Positions 35,205-43,244 of a DNA stretch of 64,000 nt are shown here, piece after piece. A program made the position numbers and the translations under genes. The notes beneath the pieces are model-generated. The model saw only the letters and a program-made list of their open reading frames with translations, was not told where the DNA came from and made no database searches. Where the stretch lies: positions 62,001 through 126,000 of the forward strand of contig CAWFTP010000003.1 in the NCBI GenBank assembly GCA_963818885.1, written 5' to 3'. Position 1 is the first letter of the stretch. Every line of letters starts with the position of its first letter. Origin of the DNA: DATFDN01 sp963818885 (GTDB lineage: Bacteria > Pseudomonadota > Alphaproteobacteria > Acetobacterales > Acetobacteraceae).

Positions 35205-35307
35205 GGTGGGAGGCCGGGCGTGACCCGGGCGGAAACTCGCTGCGGCTGCTTCCTTCCGGACCTGACCGGGTTGGCAAGGCGCCCGTCCACGCCGACCTCC
35301 CGCACCC
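35205..35307 (-). ncRNA. ffs: Signal recognition particle RNA, small bacterial (4.5S) type
   Basis: On the minus strand the conserved domain IV motif GGTCAGGTCCGGAAGGAAGC is present, flanked by complementary arms; the ends pair as GGTGCGGGAGG with CCTCCCACC. About 103 bases. It binds Ffh (SRP54) to target membrane proteins. The position directly upstream of dnaX is common in alphaproteobacteria. The ends are estimated from the terminal stem. Confidence 0.9.
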
Positions 35308-35344
35308 TATATGCCGGCTTGGAGTTGCCCCGGCAAGGAGGCGG

Positions 35345-35881
35345 CTACACCCGGTGCAGCTCCATCACATAGGTGCAGCCGGGGTTGTTGAAGTCACCCC
35401 ATTGGCTGAGCTGCCCCTGGAATGCGTCGCCGACGAACTGGCCGTAGATCCAGGTGGTGCCGTACACCATCTGCAGCCCCTTATCCGGCGCGATCGTGCC
35501 GTGGAACCCACCCCAGCGGACCCGATTCCCCTGCACCCGGAAGTTGCGCACCGTCTGGTTCTGCAGGCAGACCCCACCGCCTGAATCCATCACGGTCGCC
35601 GTGCCGCCATAGGTGCCGCTACGGTCTACCGCCGCCAGCTGCTGGGGCGCTGGGGGCATCAAATTCGGCGGCGGTATGGCGAGACTGCCGCCGGGCGGCA
35701 TGGCCGCCGCGCCGCCGCCACTCACAACGGTCGGGGGCCCGAATGGCGAGCTCAGCATGACGGTCGGCGGTCCGGCTCCCTGGTAGACGGCGGTGCAGGC
35801 ACCGAGCAGCGCGGCGCCGAGGACCGCGCCAATCGCGCGCGCCCGTCCGCCCCGCCAACGTATCCTCCAGCCATCACGCAT
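35345..35881 (-). CDS. Putative lipoprotein, copy 1 of a paralogous pair
   Basis: A 178-residue protein with an N-terminal basic stretch, a hydrophobic helix and the lipobox LLGAC (Cys near residue 29). A Pro/Gly-rich linker follows, then a C-terminal domain with DRSGTYGGTA, CLQNQTVRNFRVQGNRVRW and TWIYGQFVGDAFQGQL. The protein at 36609 shares the same domain (DRSGVYGGVA, TVRDFRVSGDRVRWNG, TWIYGQFVGPVFQGMI). I do not recognise the family. It is probably an outer-membrane-anchored lipoprotein with a small beta-rich domain. Confidence 0.65.
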   Translation of the reverse strand: MRDGWRIRWRGGRARAIGAVLGAALLGACTAVYQGAGPPTVMLSSPFGPPTVVSGGGAAAMPPGGSLAIPPPNLMPPAPQQLAAVDRSGTYGGTATVMDSGGGVCLQNQTVRNFRVQGNRVRWGGFHGTIAPDKGLQMVYGTTWIYGQFVGDAFQGQLSQWGDFNNPGCTYVMELHRV

Positions 35882-35979
35882 GTCCGCCCTCTCCGCGCCC
35901 GTTACGCGGCCATTTTGAACGAAGACGCTATCGTCTGCTATGGGTTTCCGGCAGTCCGGAGAGGACCGGAGGGGATGTC

Positions 35980-36587
35980 ATGGCGATCTTAGGACAAACG
36001 TGCCTCGCGGCCGCCGCCTTGCTGGCGGCGATCCCAGGCGTCCGTGCGATGGAGAGTTGCACAGCCAATACTCGGCAGCCTTGCTGCAACCGATTCCGCA
36101 GCCGGTGGTGGTCGCGCTCGACTTGCGCGACAGCACGCCGGTGAACACCTCGTTGGGCCAAGCCTTCACGAACGGAATGCGCGAGTCAGGCGTGCGGGTG
36201 AGCGGCACGCCGACGGCGCGGATCAGCCTGAGCTGGCAGATCGTCGGGCAGGGCGGCGCGGTGCCACCGGGCGCGGGGCTAGGCAGGGGTGGCGGGATCA
36301 ACGCCGGGTCGAACCGGTCCGGCGGCCCGGGAGCGGGGCTGCAAGGCGGGATGTCGGCGGCGCTGCCTGACTTTCCCGATGCCCGCATATTCGGATCTGG
36401 CCAATCCGCCCAGGCCGGCCTGCTGATGCTGCGCGCCGTGGTCAAGAACGCCGCCAGCAACACGGTCGACTGGGTCGCCACCGTGCAATGCACGGTGCGA
36501 GGCACGGACAGCACCCTGCTTGCCACCCAGCTCGGCCAGCTGCTCGGCGCCGCCCTGGGGAAGCGGGTCAGTCAGGGGACGATGTAG
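35980..36587 (+). CDS. Exported protein of unknown function, frameshifted after the signal peptide
   Basis: ATG 35980, with GGAGGGG 5 bases upstream, begins a good signal peptide (TCLAAAALLAAIPGVRA). About 70 bases on, the frame ends in a Cys-rich nonsense stretch, while the frame starting before 36060 (QYSAALLQPIPQPVVVALDL) continues to TAG 36587. A one-base shift near 36055 would join them. The mature domain of about 170 residues has a Gly-rich centre and repeated beta-like stretches (VVKNAASNTVDWVATVQC). I do not recognise it. It lies divergently between the two paralogous lipoprotein genes. Confidence 0.5.
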
Positions 36588-36608
36588 CCCGCTGCCATGC
36601 TTCCACCG

Positions 36609-37100
36609 TCATGCCTTCCGCAAATCCATGCTGAAGGTGCAGCTGAAATTGTGGACGCCCCACTCGGTGATCATGCCCTGAAACACCGGGCCGACGAACT
36701 GGCCGTAAATCCATGTTCGAGCGGACGACATCTGCAGCCCGCCGTCTGCCGCAATGGTGCCGCGCAGGCCGTTCCATCGCACCCGATCGCCGCTCACGCG
36801 AAAGTCGCGCACCGTCTTGGTCCGCTGACAGCCGGCGCCGCCGGTACCCGTCGCCACTCCGCCGTACACGCCGCTCCGGTCCACGGCGGATTGTGGGGTC
36901 GGACGCGCGGGCGGAGCGTTCTCGGCGCCACCGCTGATGACGCGCGGCGGCCCCAGCGGCGAGTGGAGCAGCACGGTCGGCTGGCTGCCCGGCTGATGGA
37001 TCATGGTGCAGCCGGCAAAGAGAGCCGCGCCCATGACCGAACCGAGGACACGTGCGCCCCCGATCACGTTGTTCCGCTCATTTCTTCCGTCACCGCGCAT
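36609..37100 (-). CDS. Putative lipoprotein, copy 2 of a paralogous pair
   Basis: A 163-residue paralog of the gene at 35345. The hydrophobic segment ends in the lipobox-like ALFAGC (Cys near residue 31). A linker is followed by DRSGVYGGVA, CQRTKTVRDFRVSGDRVRWN and TWIYGQFVGPVFQGMITEWG. The shared C-terminal domain and the shared PTV.L.SP.GPP.V.SGG stretch in the linker show common descent. The pair flanks an exported protein gene on the other strand. Function unknown. Confidence 0.65.
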   Translation of the reverse strand: MRGDGRNERNNVIGGARVLGSVMGAALFAGCTMIHQPGSQPTVLLHSPLGPPRVISGGAENAPPARPTPQSAVDRSGVYGGVATGTGGAGCQRTKTVRDFRVSGDRVRWNGLRGTIAADGGLQMSSARTWIYGQFVGPVFQGMITEWGVHNFSCTFSMDLRKA

Positions 37101-37155
37101 GACCGCGCTTCCATACCCGTTGCGCGGTCATTTTGAAGCGTGGTCCTGCCGCTGG

Positions 37156-38316
37156 CTATGGGCTTTCGCCGTTCCGAAACGGGCTCTGCCCGCCCAGCGC
37201 CTCCATTTCGGCGAGCAGCGCCGGTGTCTCCTCGCGGAGGAACCCCGCGACCGCGCGCCGCAAGCCCTCATGGGCGATCCAATGCGCCGAATATGTGGCG
37301 CGAGGCAGGTAGCCGCGCTGGATCTTGTGGCGCCCCTGCGCGCCGGCCTCCACGCGCGACAGGCCGTGCGCGATCGCCCAATCGATCGCCCGATAGTAAC
37401 AGAGCTCGAAATGCAGGAAAGGCCAGTCACCCCGACAACCCCAGTTGCGCCCGTATAGCGCGTCATCGCCCGCGAGGTTGAGGGCGCCGGCTACTGGAAC
37501 CCCGTCCCTCTCCGCCAGCATCAGCACGACACGCTCGCCGAGCCGTTCCGACAGCAGGGAGAAGAAACGGCGCGTCAGGTACGCACTGCCCCATTTGCGA
37601 TCCACTGTGCTCCGGTAAAAGCGGTAGAACGCATCCCAGTGGCGCTCCCGCACATCGGCGCCTGACAAGGCGAGGAATGTCAGCCCGGCGGCGTTGGCGT
37701 CGCGCCGCTCGCGGCGCAGCACCTTGCGCTTGCGCGAGGACAGCGCCCCCAGGAAATCCTCGAAGCTCGCGTAGCCGGCGTTTTCCCAATGGAACTGCAT
37801 GCCGATCCGACGCAGCCAGCCGGCCTCGCCGAGCGCTGCCCACTCGGCCTCCTCGCAGAACGTCACATGCACCGAAGACAGCCCGAGTTGGCGGCAGGCC
37901 TGCATCAGCGCGTCGGCCAGCACCCGCGGCGGCAGCCTCGTTCCGGGCCGGCACAGCAGACGCGGTCCAGGCACCGGGCTGAACGGCACCGAGACCTGCA
38001 GCTTCGGATAGTAGTCCCCGCCCGCGCGCTCCAGCGCGTTCGCCCAGCCATGGTCGAACACGTATTCGCCGTAGCTGTGCGACTTCGCGTACATCGGCGC
38101 GACCGCGAGCACGCTGCCCGCCTCGTCGCGCAGCACCGCATGCTGCGGCAGCCAGCCGGTGCGCGCGCTCGCCGATCCGCTGTCCTCGAGCGCGCTCAGG
38201 AACGCATGGCTCACGAACGGATTGGCGGTGCCGGCGCAGGCGTCCCAATCCGCCGCGCCAATCTCCTCGATGGCGGGATGCAGTGACAGTGACAGCGTGG
38301 CGGCGCCGTCCGGCAT
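37156..38316 (-). CDS. FemAB-like GNAT family protein (PF04339-like)
   Basis: A 386-residue cytoplasmic acyltransferase-fold protein: NPFVSHAFLSALEDSGSA, PMYAKSHSYGEYVFDHGWAN, YYPKLQVSVPFSPVPGPRLL, LSSRKRKVLRRERRDA and the terminal GRHKIQRGYLPRATYSAHWI. This matches the peptidogalycan/FemAB-like branch of GNAT proteins common in proteobacteria. The acceptor is unknown. It lies 3 bases after the RidA gene and is probably co-transcribed with it. Confidence 0.8.
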   Translation of the reverse strand: MPDGAATLSLSLHPAIEEIGAADWDACAGTANPFVSHAFLSALEDSGSASARTGWLPQHAVLRDEAGSVLAVAPMYAKSHSYGEYVFDHGWANALERAGGDYYPKLQVSVPFSPVPGPRLLCRPGTRLPPRVLADALMQACRQLGLSSVHVTFCEEAEWAALGEAGWLRRIGMQFHWENAGYASFEDFLGALSSRKRKVLRRERRDANAAGLTFLALSGADVRERHWDAFYRFYRSTVDRKWGSAYLTRRFFSLLSERLGERVVLMLAERDGVPVAGALNLAGDDALYGRNWGCRGDWPFLHFELCYYRAIDWAIAHGLSRVEAGAQGRHKIQRGYLPRATYSAHWIAHEGLRRAVAGFLREETPALLAEMEALGGQSPFRNGESP

Positions 38317-38319
38317 TGC

Positions 38320-38784
38320 TCAGTCGATCTCGAATATGCCTTCGACCTCGACCATCGCGTCGAGCGGCAGTGAGGACACGCCGATCGTCGTCCGCGCGTG
38401 CCGCCCCGCCTCGCCGAACACGGCGACGGCAAGATCGGAGGCGCCATTCATGACCTTGGCGTGCTCGGTGAAATCCGCATCGCAGGCGATGAACCCGCCG
38501 AGGCGGACGACGCGGCGCACCCGGTCGAGCTCGCCGCAGGAGGATTTGAGGTGCGCCAGCACGTTGATGAACGACAGCCGCGCCGCCTTGACGCCCTCAT
38601 CGATCGAGGACCAGCGGTTCAGCTTGCCGGTCGCGGCGACCTTGCCGTCCCTCGCCGGCAACTGGCCGGACACAACGACGAGCTTCCCTGTCGCGACAGA
38701 GGGCACATAGGTCGCGATCGGCGGCATGGCCTGCGGCAGCTCGATGCCCAGTTCCGCGAGTTTCGCTTCGATCCGTCCCGCCAT
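38320..38784 (-). CDS. RidA family protein
   Basis: A 154-residue YjgF/RidA-like protein of the longer subfamily: SVATGKLVVVSGQLPARDGK, AARLSFINVLAHLKSSCGEL, VVRLGGFIACDADFTEHAKV and the terminal GRHARTTIGVSSLPLDAMVE, which contains the conserved Arg of the active site. RidA proteins hydrolyse reactive enamine/imine intermediates from PLP enzymes. It precedes the FemAB-like gene by 3 bases. Confidence 0.88.
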   Translation of the reverse strand: MAGRIEAKLAELGIELPQAMPPIATYVPSVATGKLVVVSGQLPARDGKVAATGKLNRWSSIDEGVKAARLSFINVLAHLKSSCGELDRVRRVVRLGGFIACDADFTEHAKVMNGASDLAVAVFGEAGRHARTTIGVSSLPLDAMVEVEGIFEID

Positions 38785-38826
38785 CGCCTTCTCCTCTGCC
38801 CCAGCCGCAGCAGGATATGGGAACGC

Positions 38827-40218
38827 CTATCCCGCGATAACCCGGAATCCGCGCCGGCGCGCGCGTGGGTCGGCCGGCAGGTCGAGTGGTAGCGACGGCG
38901 GATCGGCCGCCTCGGGCTCCACCGGCGCGGCGGGGATCGTCATTCCGGGCAGATAACTCGCCGCGAGATGGCGGAACACATAGTCGAGCACGGAGGACGC
39001 CTGCGCCACCGCCGGGTCACCCTCGACCGCGCCAGCTGGGCCGAAGCGCGTCAACGTAAATGCCTCGACGAACTCGGAAAGCGGCACGCCATGCTGCAAC
39101 CCGAGGCTGACCGCGGCGGTCACGCCGTCCATCAGCGCCCGCATGCCGGCGCTGTCCTTTGGCAGCGCGACCGTGACCTCGCCCAGCGTGCCGTCCGCAT
39201 ACTCGCCGGTGCGGACAAAGACGCGGTGTCCGCCAACGGAGGCTTTCTGGGTGTAGCCGGCATGGCGTGTCGGCAACTCTCGCCGGACTGGCGAGCTGGC
39301 CGCGCGCTGCGCTCCTTCCGGCCGTTCGGGCATCGCCGCGAAGAACGGCGAGAGGGCGTCATGCATGGCCCGATGCGCATCCGCGCCAGCCTCCGGAAAC
39401 ACAGTCTCGCCTGCTAGAGCGGCCGCGAGCGCTGACTCCGCCGTCATGCCGCGAGCGGCGAGCCAAGCATGCGCGGTGCGGGTGAGCGCCCCGGAATCGG
39501 AGAGCGGCGAGAAAGCGGGCGCAATTCCCCCGGTCTCCACGCCAAGCAGCGCCTCCGCCTCGGCGGGAGCCCGGATCACGAGGTCGACGCGATGGCGCAG
39601 CCCGTAAGTGGCTACTGTCGCCGCCGCCCGCTCGCGCAGCAGGGTCGCGACCGACCGCGCGGCGTCCCGCGCCGCCTCCGTTACATAGTCGAGGCCGAGT
39701 TCGGCTAGCAGTCCGGCGAGGTCGGCGATCCCGACCTCCACCCGGCAGGGTTCCGTCACCGCCATGCCGAGTGCGAGCACCGCCGCCTCAACGGCCAGCC
39801 CGAACGCGCCGGCATCAAACCCAACGGCTGAATTGAGGAACGCGGCGAGATTCAACACGAAGCGCGGATCGTCCGCTGCCCGGCCCGTCCAGACAGCCCG
39901 CACCGGGGCGCCTTGGCGGTGCAGCAGCATCGCATGCAGCCGATCCGCCAGCCTGGGCACTTCCTGCGCCTCCTCGGTTCCCCGCCACAGCGGCAGCAGG
40001 GCGGGATCGGCGGCCGGTTCGCCGAGCGGGCGGATCCACGCCTCGGCGGCGGCGCGAAGGTCGACTGCGCCCCCGCCCTCCACGAGGCCGGCGAGCCCGC
40101 ACGCGGCGCCAGGCTCCCAGGCCGTCGGCAGGCTCACTGTTCGGACGGCTTCGTCCGGGTCGGCCCCGGTCTCGATCCGCCGCATTCGCACACCCTGCCA
40201 CACCCGGTTCGCTCGCAT
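38827..40218 (-). CDS. Stand-alone TSCPD-domain protein (class II RNR C-terminal-like)
   Basis: A 463-residue protein from ATG 40218. The last part matches the TSCPD domain found at the C terminus of B12-dependent ribonucleotide reductase NrdJ: KASVGGHRVFVRTGEYADGT, LGEVTVALPKDSAGMRALMD and VSLGLQHGVPLSEFVEAFTL, then SSVLDYVFRHLAASYL. The N-terminal 300 residues are Ala-rich and helical, with no glycyl-radical, ATP-cone or RNR active-site motif that I can see. It is therefore not a complete reductase; the role is unknown. The frame is open upstream to 40335, but the family-like start is 40218. Confidence 0.7.
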   Translation of the reverse strand: MRANRVWQGVRMRRIETGADPDEAVRTVSLPTAWEPGAACGLAGLVEGGGAVDLRAAAEAWIRPLGEPAADPALLPLWRGTEEAQEVPRLADRLHAMLLHRQGAPVRAVWTGRAADDPRFVLNLAAFLNSAVGFDAGAFGLAVEAAVLALGMAVTEPCRVEVGIADLAGLLAELGLDYVTEAARDAARSVATLLRERAAATVATYGLRHRVDLVIRAPAEAEALLGVETGGIAPAFSPLSDSGALTRTAHAWLAARGMTAESALAAALAGETVFPEAGADAHRAMHDALSPFFAAMPERPEGAQRAASSPVRRELPTRHAGYTQKASVGGHRVFVRTGEYADGTLGEVTVALPKDSAGMRALMDGVTAAVSLGLQHGVPLSEFVEAFTLTRFGPAGAVEGDPAVAQASSVLDYVFRHLAASYLPGMTIPAAPVEPEAADPPSLPLDLPADPRARRRGFRVIAG

Positions 40219-40320
40219 GACCGGCACGGTACCAGCCTCCGAATTGCGAGGGAAGAGGATATTGTGGCGAATTGGAGCCGCACCCACAAAATGCTGTGGA
40301 TGATTGCGCTTGTGGCGGCG

Positions 40321-40353
40321 CGGATATCCTCCCATTACTAAGGAGGATATCCG
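40321..40353. promoter_or_regulatory. Perfect 12-base inverted repeat upstream of vapB-like gene
   Basis: CGGATATCCTCC (40321-40332) and GGAGGATATCCG (40342-40353) are exact reverse complements around a 9-base spacer, ending 9 bases before the antitoxin ATG. This is the expected form of a VapB/VapBC autoregulatory operator. The right arm also contains AGGAGG, so DNA binding or RNA folding could block ribosome access. Confidence 0.6.
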
Positions 40354-40362
40354 GGGGATCGC

Positions 40363-40596
40363 ATGCCGCTCTACATCAAAGACGACGCGACGGCGGAGCT
40401 TGTCGCCCGTCTCGCCAAGCTGCGCGGCGTCTCCAAACAGGACGCGGTCAAGCTAGCGGTGACTGCCGCGCTCCAGCGCGAAGAAATTCCGTTGCGCGAG
40501 CGGCTGGCGAAGCTGCGGGCGGCACATCCATTGCCGCGACCGACTGGAAAGATCGCCGACAAGGCCTTTTTCGACGAGCTTTCGGGAGATTTGTGA
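40363..40596 (+). CDS. VapB-family antitoxin (PSK/Rv0623-type)
   Basis: A 77-residue protein with an N-terminal DNA-binding part (MPLYIKDDATAELVARLAKL, then GVSKQDAVKLAVTAALQRE) and a C-terminal toxin-neutralising tail (PRPTGKIADKAFFDELSGDL). This is the Rv0623-like transcription-factor family of VapB. Its TGA overlaps the GTG start of the PIN-domain gene (GTGA), as in intact vapBC operons. Confidence 0.82.
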   Translation: MPLYIKDDATAELVARLAKLRGVSKQDAVKLAVTAALQREEIPLRERLAKLRAAHPLPRPTGKIADKAFFDELSGDL

Positions 40597-40993
40597 CTTT
40601 CTTCGCGGACGCATCCGCGCTCGTCGCGATTCTGACCGAGGAGGCGGACGGGCCGGTCCTGGCGGATAAGCTGGAGACGCATGAACGGCGCCTATGCTCC
40701 GCGCTCGCCATATGGGAGACGGTCGCCGCTCTTTGCTACCGCTATCGCATGTCTGTTGCTGCGGCCCAGGAGGATGTGGCGAGATATATCGACGCCGCGA
40801 GTTCTTGTTCGTTCCTATAGGAGAAGCCGAATACGCGATCGCCGCGGACGCCTATGCTCGGTTTGGCAAGGGCCGTCATTCCGCCCCACTCAACATGGGT
40901 GACTGCTTCTCTTACGCGTGCGCGCGCACCAACCGCGCGCGACTGCTCTTCAGGGGCGACGATTTCGCGCGCACCGACATCGCGCCCGCCTGA
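40593..40993 (+). pseudogene. VapC-family PIN-domain toxin, frameshifted
   Basis: GTG 40593 begins TFFADASALVAILTEEADGP with the first acidic PIN residue; ALAIWETVAAL supplies the Glu. Near 40793 the frame is lost, and the original reaches TAG soon after 40815. One missing base (GACGCC read instead of GACCGCC) would restore RREFLFVPIGEAEYAIAADA and the last acidic cluster GDCFSYACARTNR followed by GDDFARTD, ending at TGA 40993. The intact enzyme would be an RNase. As read, it is truncated and probably inactive, leaving an orphan antitoxin, unless the base is a sequence error. Confidence 0.75.
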
Positions 40994-41039
40994 TCGCCAC
41001 CGGTGGACCACGGCGCGTTTGATCCGTATATGCGGCGGC

Positions 41040-41393
41040 ATGAATATCGGCACGAAGCTGCTCACCCTGTTCAAGGGTCGCCGGGTCGGCCAGGATCCGG
41101 CCGGCAACATATACTACGAGGAGCGCCGCGCGCGCCCGGACGTGCGCCAGCGCCGCTGGGTGATGTATGTCGGCCGGCCGGAGGCCACCGACGTGCCGCC
41201 CGAATGGCACGCCTGGCTGCACTACACGACGGATACGCCGATCCCCGCCTCGGCCCGCCAACCCTGGCAGACCCCGCACATTCCAAACATGACCGGAACG
41301 CCGGGAAGCTATCGCCCACCAGGCCACGACTACGAAGGAGGCGAGCGCGCCCGCGCCACGGGCGACTACGAGGCGTGGTCGCCCGGGAGCTGA
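41040..41393 (+). CDS. NADH:ubiquinone oxidoreductase subunit NDUFA12-like
   Basis: A 117-residue protein matching the alphaproteobacterial/mitochondrial complex I accessory subunit: GRRVGQDPAGNIYYEERRAR, RRWVMYVGRPEATDVPPEWH and AWLHYTTDTP, then the Pro-rich NMTGTPGSYRPPG. This subunit is restricted to alphaproteobacteria and mitochondria, which supports the lineage call. It is 6 bases before mlaD, a neighbour pair common in this class. Confidence 0.9.
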   Translation: MNIGTKLLTLFKGRRVGQDPAGNIYYEERRARPDVRQRRWVMYVGRPEATDVPPEWHAWLHYTTDTPIPASARQPWQTPHIPNMTGTPGSYRPPGHDYEGGERARATGDYEAWSPGS

Positions 41394-41399
41394 CGGTCC

Positions 41400-41918
41400 A
41401 TGGCGCGCCGCAATGCGATCGAGGTACTGACCGGCATCCTGGTGCTGATCGTCGCCTTCGGCTTCCTGGGCTACGCGATCGCCAACACGGGCGGCGGGCC
41501 GTCCGGCGGCGGCTATACCCTGTACGCCAATTTCGACAGCATCGCCGGGCTGAATGTCGGCGCGGACGTGCGCCTCGCCGGCGTCAAGGTCGGCAGCGTG
41601 CAGGCCACGGCGATCGACCCCAAGACCTATCTCGCCCACGTCACGCTCGACCTCCGTAACGGGATTGAGCTGCCGAAGGACAGCGGCGCCTCGATCGCGA
41701 GCGAGAGCCTGCTCGGAGGGATCTATCTCGCGCTCTCACCGGGCGGGGATTCGCAGATGCTGAAGCCGGGCGAGTTGATCACCGTCACCCAGGGCGCGGT
41801 CAGTCTACAGGACCTGCTGGGCAAGTTCATCTTCAGCGCCACCAACATGGTTAGCGCGATGACGGGCGGGAACGGCAAGCAGCCGGCCCCGACGGCACCC
41901 ACAGGAGGGCTGAAGTGA
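41400..41918 (+). CDS. mlaD: Outer-membrane lipid asymmetry protein MlaD
   Basis: A 172-residue protein with one N-terminal membrane helix (IEVLTGILVLIVAFGFLGYA) and an MCE domain: YANFDSIAGLNVGADVRLAG, VKVGSVQ and GASIASESLLGGIYLALSPG, then GAVSLQDLLGKFIF. MlaD binds phospholipid as part of the MlaFEDB inner-membrane complex. The MlaF and MlaE genes are not in the window. The stop overlaps the next GTG (GTGA). Confidence 0.88.
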   Translation: MARRNAIEVLTGILVLIVAFGFLGYAIANTGGGPSGGGYTLYANFDSIAGLNVGADVRLAGVKVGSVQATAIDPKTYLAHVTLDLRNGIELPKDSGASIASESLLGGIYLALSPGGDSQMLKPGELITVTQGAVSLQDLLGKFIFSATNMVSAMTGGNGKQPAPTAPTGGLK

Positions 41919-42124
41919 TCCAGGCTCCGCTGGTCTGGCCGCAGTCGGATGGCGCGCCGGTGTCGTGTCGCGAGAAGCTGAAGATGCTCGCCGAGAACCA
42001 CGCCGAGCTCGCCCAGGCGATGCAGGACACGTTCGAGGATGCCGTGCTGATGGGCGTCGACGCTCAGGCGATGCGCGCGATCCTGATTGACATGGTTGGC
42101 AAACTCGAAAACCCGAAGCGATGA
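41915..42124 (+). CDS. Conserved small protein, unknown function
   Basis: A 69-residue hydrophilic, probably helical protein (KLKMLAENHAELAQAMQDTF, EDAVLMGVDAQAMRAILIDM). GTG 41915 overlaps the mlaD stop, and its own TGA overlaps the ATG of the DUF2155 gene (ATGA), so it is embedded in a coupled operon. I do not recognise the family. The tight coupling makes it likely to be real. Confidence 0.6.
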   Translation: MIQAPLVWPQSDGAPVSCREKLKMLAENHAELAQAMQDTFEDAVLMGVDAQAMRAILIDMVGKLENPKR

Positions 42125-42525
42125 GGCGGGCGCTCGCGGGGCTCCTCGTCCTGCTTCCCGCTGCCGCCTACCCGCAATCCCCCTCCCCGGCCGCGCCTGC
42201 GGCCGCGCCCGCGCAGCCGTCGCCGCCGGACTGGATTCCGGGCGAGGTCGCGGTGTTGCAGGTGCTGAATAAGGTCGACGCGGCCAGCCAGGAATACACC
42301 GTCCCGGTCGGTCAGTCGGCCACGGTCGGCTCGCTGACGATCGCGGTAGAACGCTGCGTGATGCATCCGTCCGACCAGCCGCCCGACGCCGCCGCGTATC
42401 TCATGATCACCGACAGCCACCCGGATGATCCCGGCTTCAAGGGATGGATGCTTGCCACCGAGCCCTGGGTCGCGATGCTGCAGAGCCCCCTCTACGACGT
42501 CCGCATCCTGCGATGCCACACGTAG
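42121..42525 (+). CDS. DUF2155 family exported protein
   Basis: A 134-residue protein with a signal peptide (ALAGLLVLLPAAAYP) and an Ala/Pro linker. The DUF2155 domain follows: AVLQVLNKVDAASQEYTVPV, GSLTIAVERCVMHPSDQPPD and AAYLMITDSHPDDPGFKGWM, then LYDVRILRC. Members are found mostly in alphaproteobacteria, often beside mlaD and NDUFA12; the role is unknown. It overlaps the otsB start at 42513. Confidence 0.85.
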   Translation: MRRALAGLLVLLPAAAYPQSPSPAAPAAAPAQPSPPDWIPGEVAVLQVLNKVDAASQEYTVPVGQSATVGSLTIAVERCVMHPSDQPPDAAAYLMITDSHPDDPGFKGWMLATEPWVAMLQSPLYDVRILRCHT

Positions 42526-43244
42526 CCGGACTGCCGCCCTTCAAGCGCACCGCGTTGCTGCTCGATATCGACGGCACGCTGCTCGACTTCGCGCCGAGGC
42601 CGGAAACCGTAATCGTCCCGCCCACCTTGCGCGCCACCCTCGGGCGGCTGAGGGCCGCGCTCGGTGGCGCGCTTGGCGTCATCAGCGGGCGCGCGATCGA
42701 GCAGATCGATCATCTGCTGGGCGAGGCACCGTACGCCGTGGCGGGGGAGCATGGCGGAGCGATCCGCCATGCGCCCGGCGCGGCGATGGAGCGGCCCGAT
42801 CTGCCGCTGGTTGCCGATGCGTGGGTAGAGGCGGCTCGCCAAGAGGCCCGCGCGCATCCCGGCGCGCGGGTCGAGACCAAGCCGCACGGTCTCGTCCTGC
42901 ACTACCGCGGGGCACCGCATGCCGGGCCGGGATTCGGAGCGATGCTCCGCCGCCTGCTCGCGCGATCGCCACGCTTCGAGTTGCTGGACGGCAACATGGC
43001 CTGGGAGGTGCGCCCGCGCGGCGTCGATAAGGGAACCGCCGTTGCCGCGCTCATGGCCCGCCCGCCATTCGCCGGTCGGCTGCCCGTGTTCGTCGGCGAC
43101 GACGTGACGGACCATGATGCGATCCGCGCGGCACGCGCGATGGGCGGTGCCGGCCTGCTGGTGGCCGATGCGTTCGGCGGCCCTGCCGAGGTGCGTGCCT
43201 GGCTGGATCAGATAGCCGAGCAAGGGGGGTGGCGATGCACCTGA
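42513..43244 (+). CDS. otsB: Trehalose-phosphatase
   Basis: A 243-residue HAD-superfamily phosphatase. Motif I is LLLDIDGTLLDF; VISGRAIEQIDHLLG and VAGEHGGAIRH follow; the cap region has VETKPHGLVLHYR; motif IV is FVGDDVTDHDAI. This matches OtsB, which dephosphorylates trehalose 6-phosphate. No trehalose-phosphate synthase gene (otsA) is present here. ATG 42513 overlaps the DUF2155 gene by 13 bases. Confidence 0.85.
   Translation: MPHVAGLPPFKRTALLLDIDGTLLDFAPRPETVIVPPTLRATLGRLRAALGGALGVISGRAIEQIDHLLGEAPYAVAGEHGGAIRHAPGAAMERPDLPLVADAWVEAARQEARAHPGARVETKPHGLVLHYRGAPHAGPGFGAMLRRLLARSPRFELLDGNMAWEVRPRGVDKGTAVAALMARPPFAGRLPVFVGDDVTDHDAIRAARAMGGAGLLVADAFGGPAEVRAWLDQIAEQGGWRCT

Noticed and set aside
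37156..38784. RidA and FemAB-like genes as part of the NRPS-like cluster
   Set aside because: They are more than 6 kb away, beyond recR, ybaB and dnaX, and this pair is common on its own in proteobacteria.
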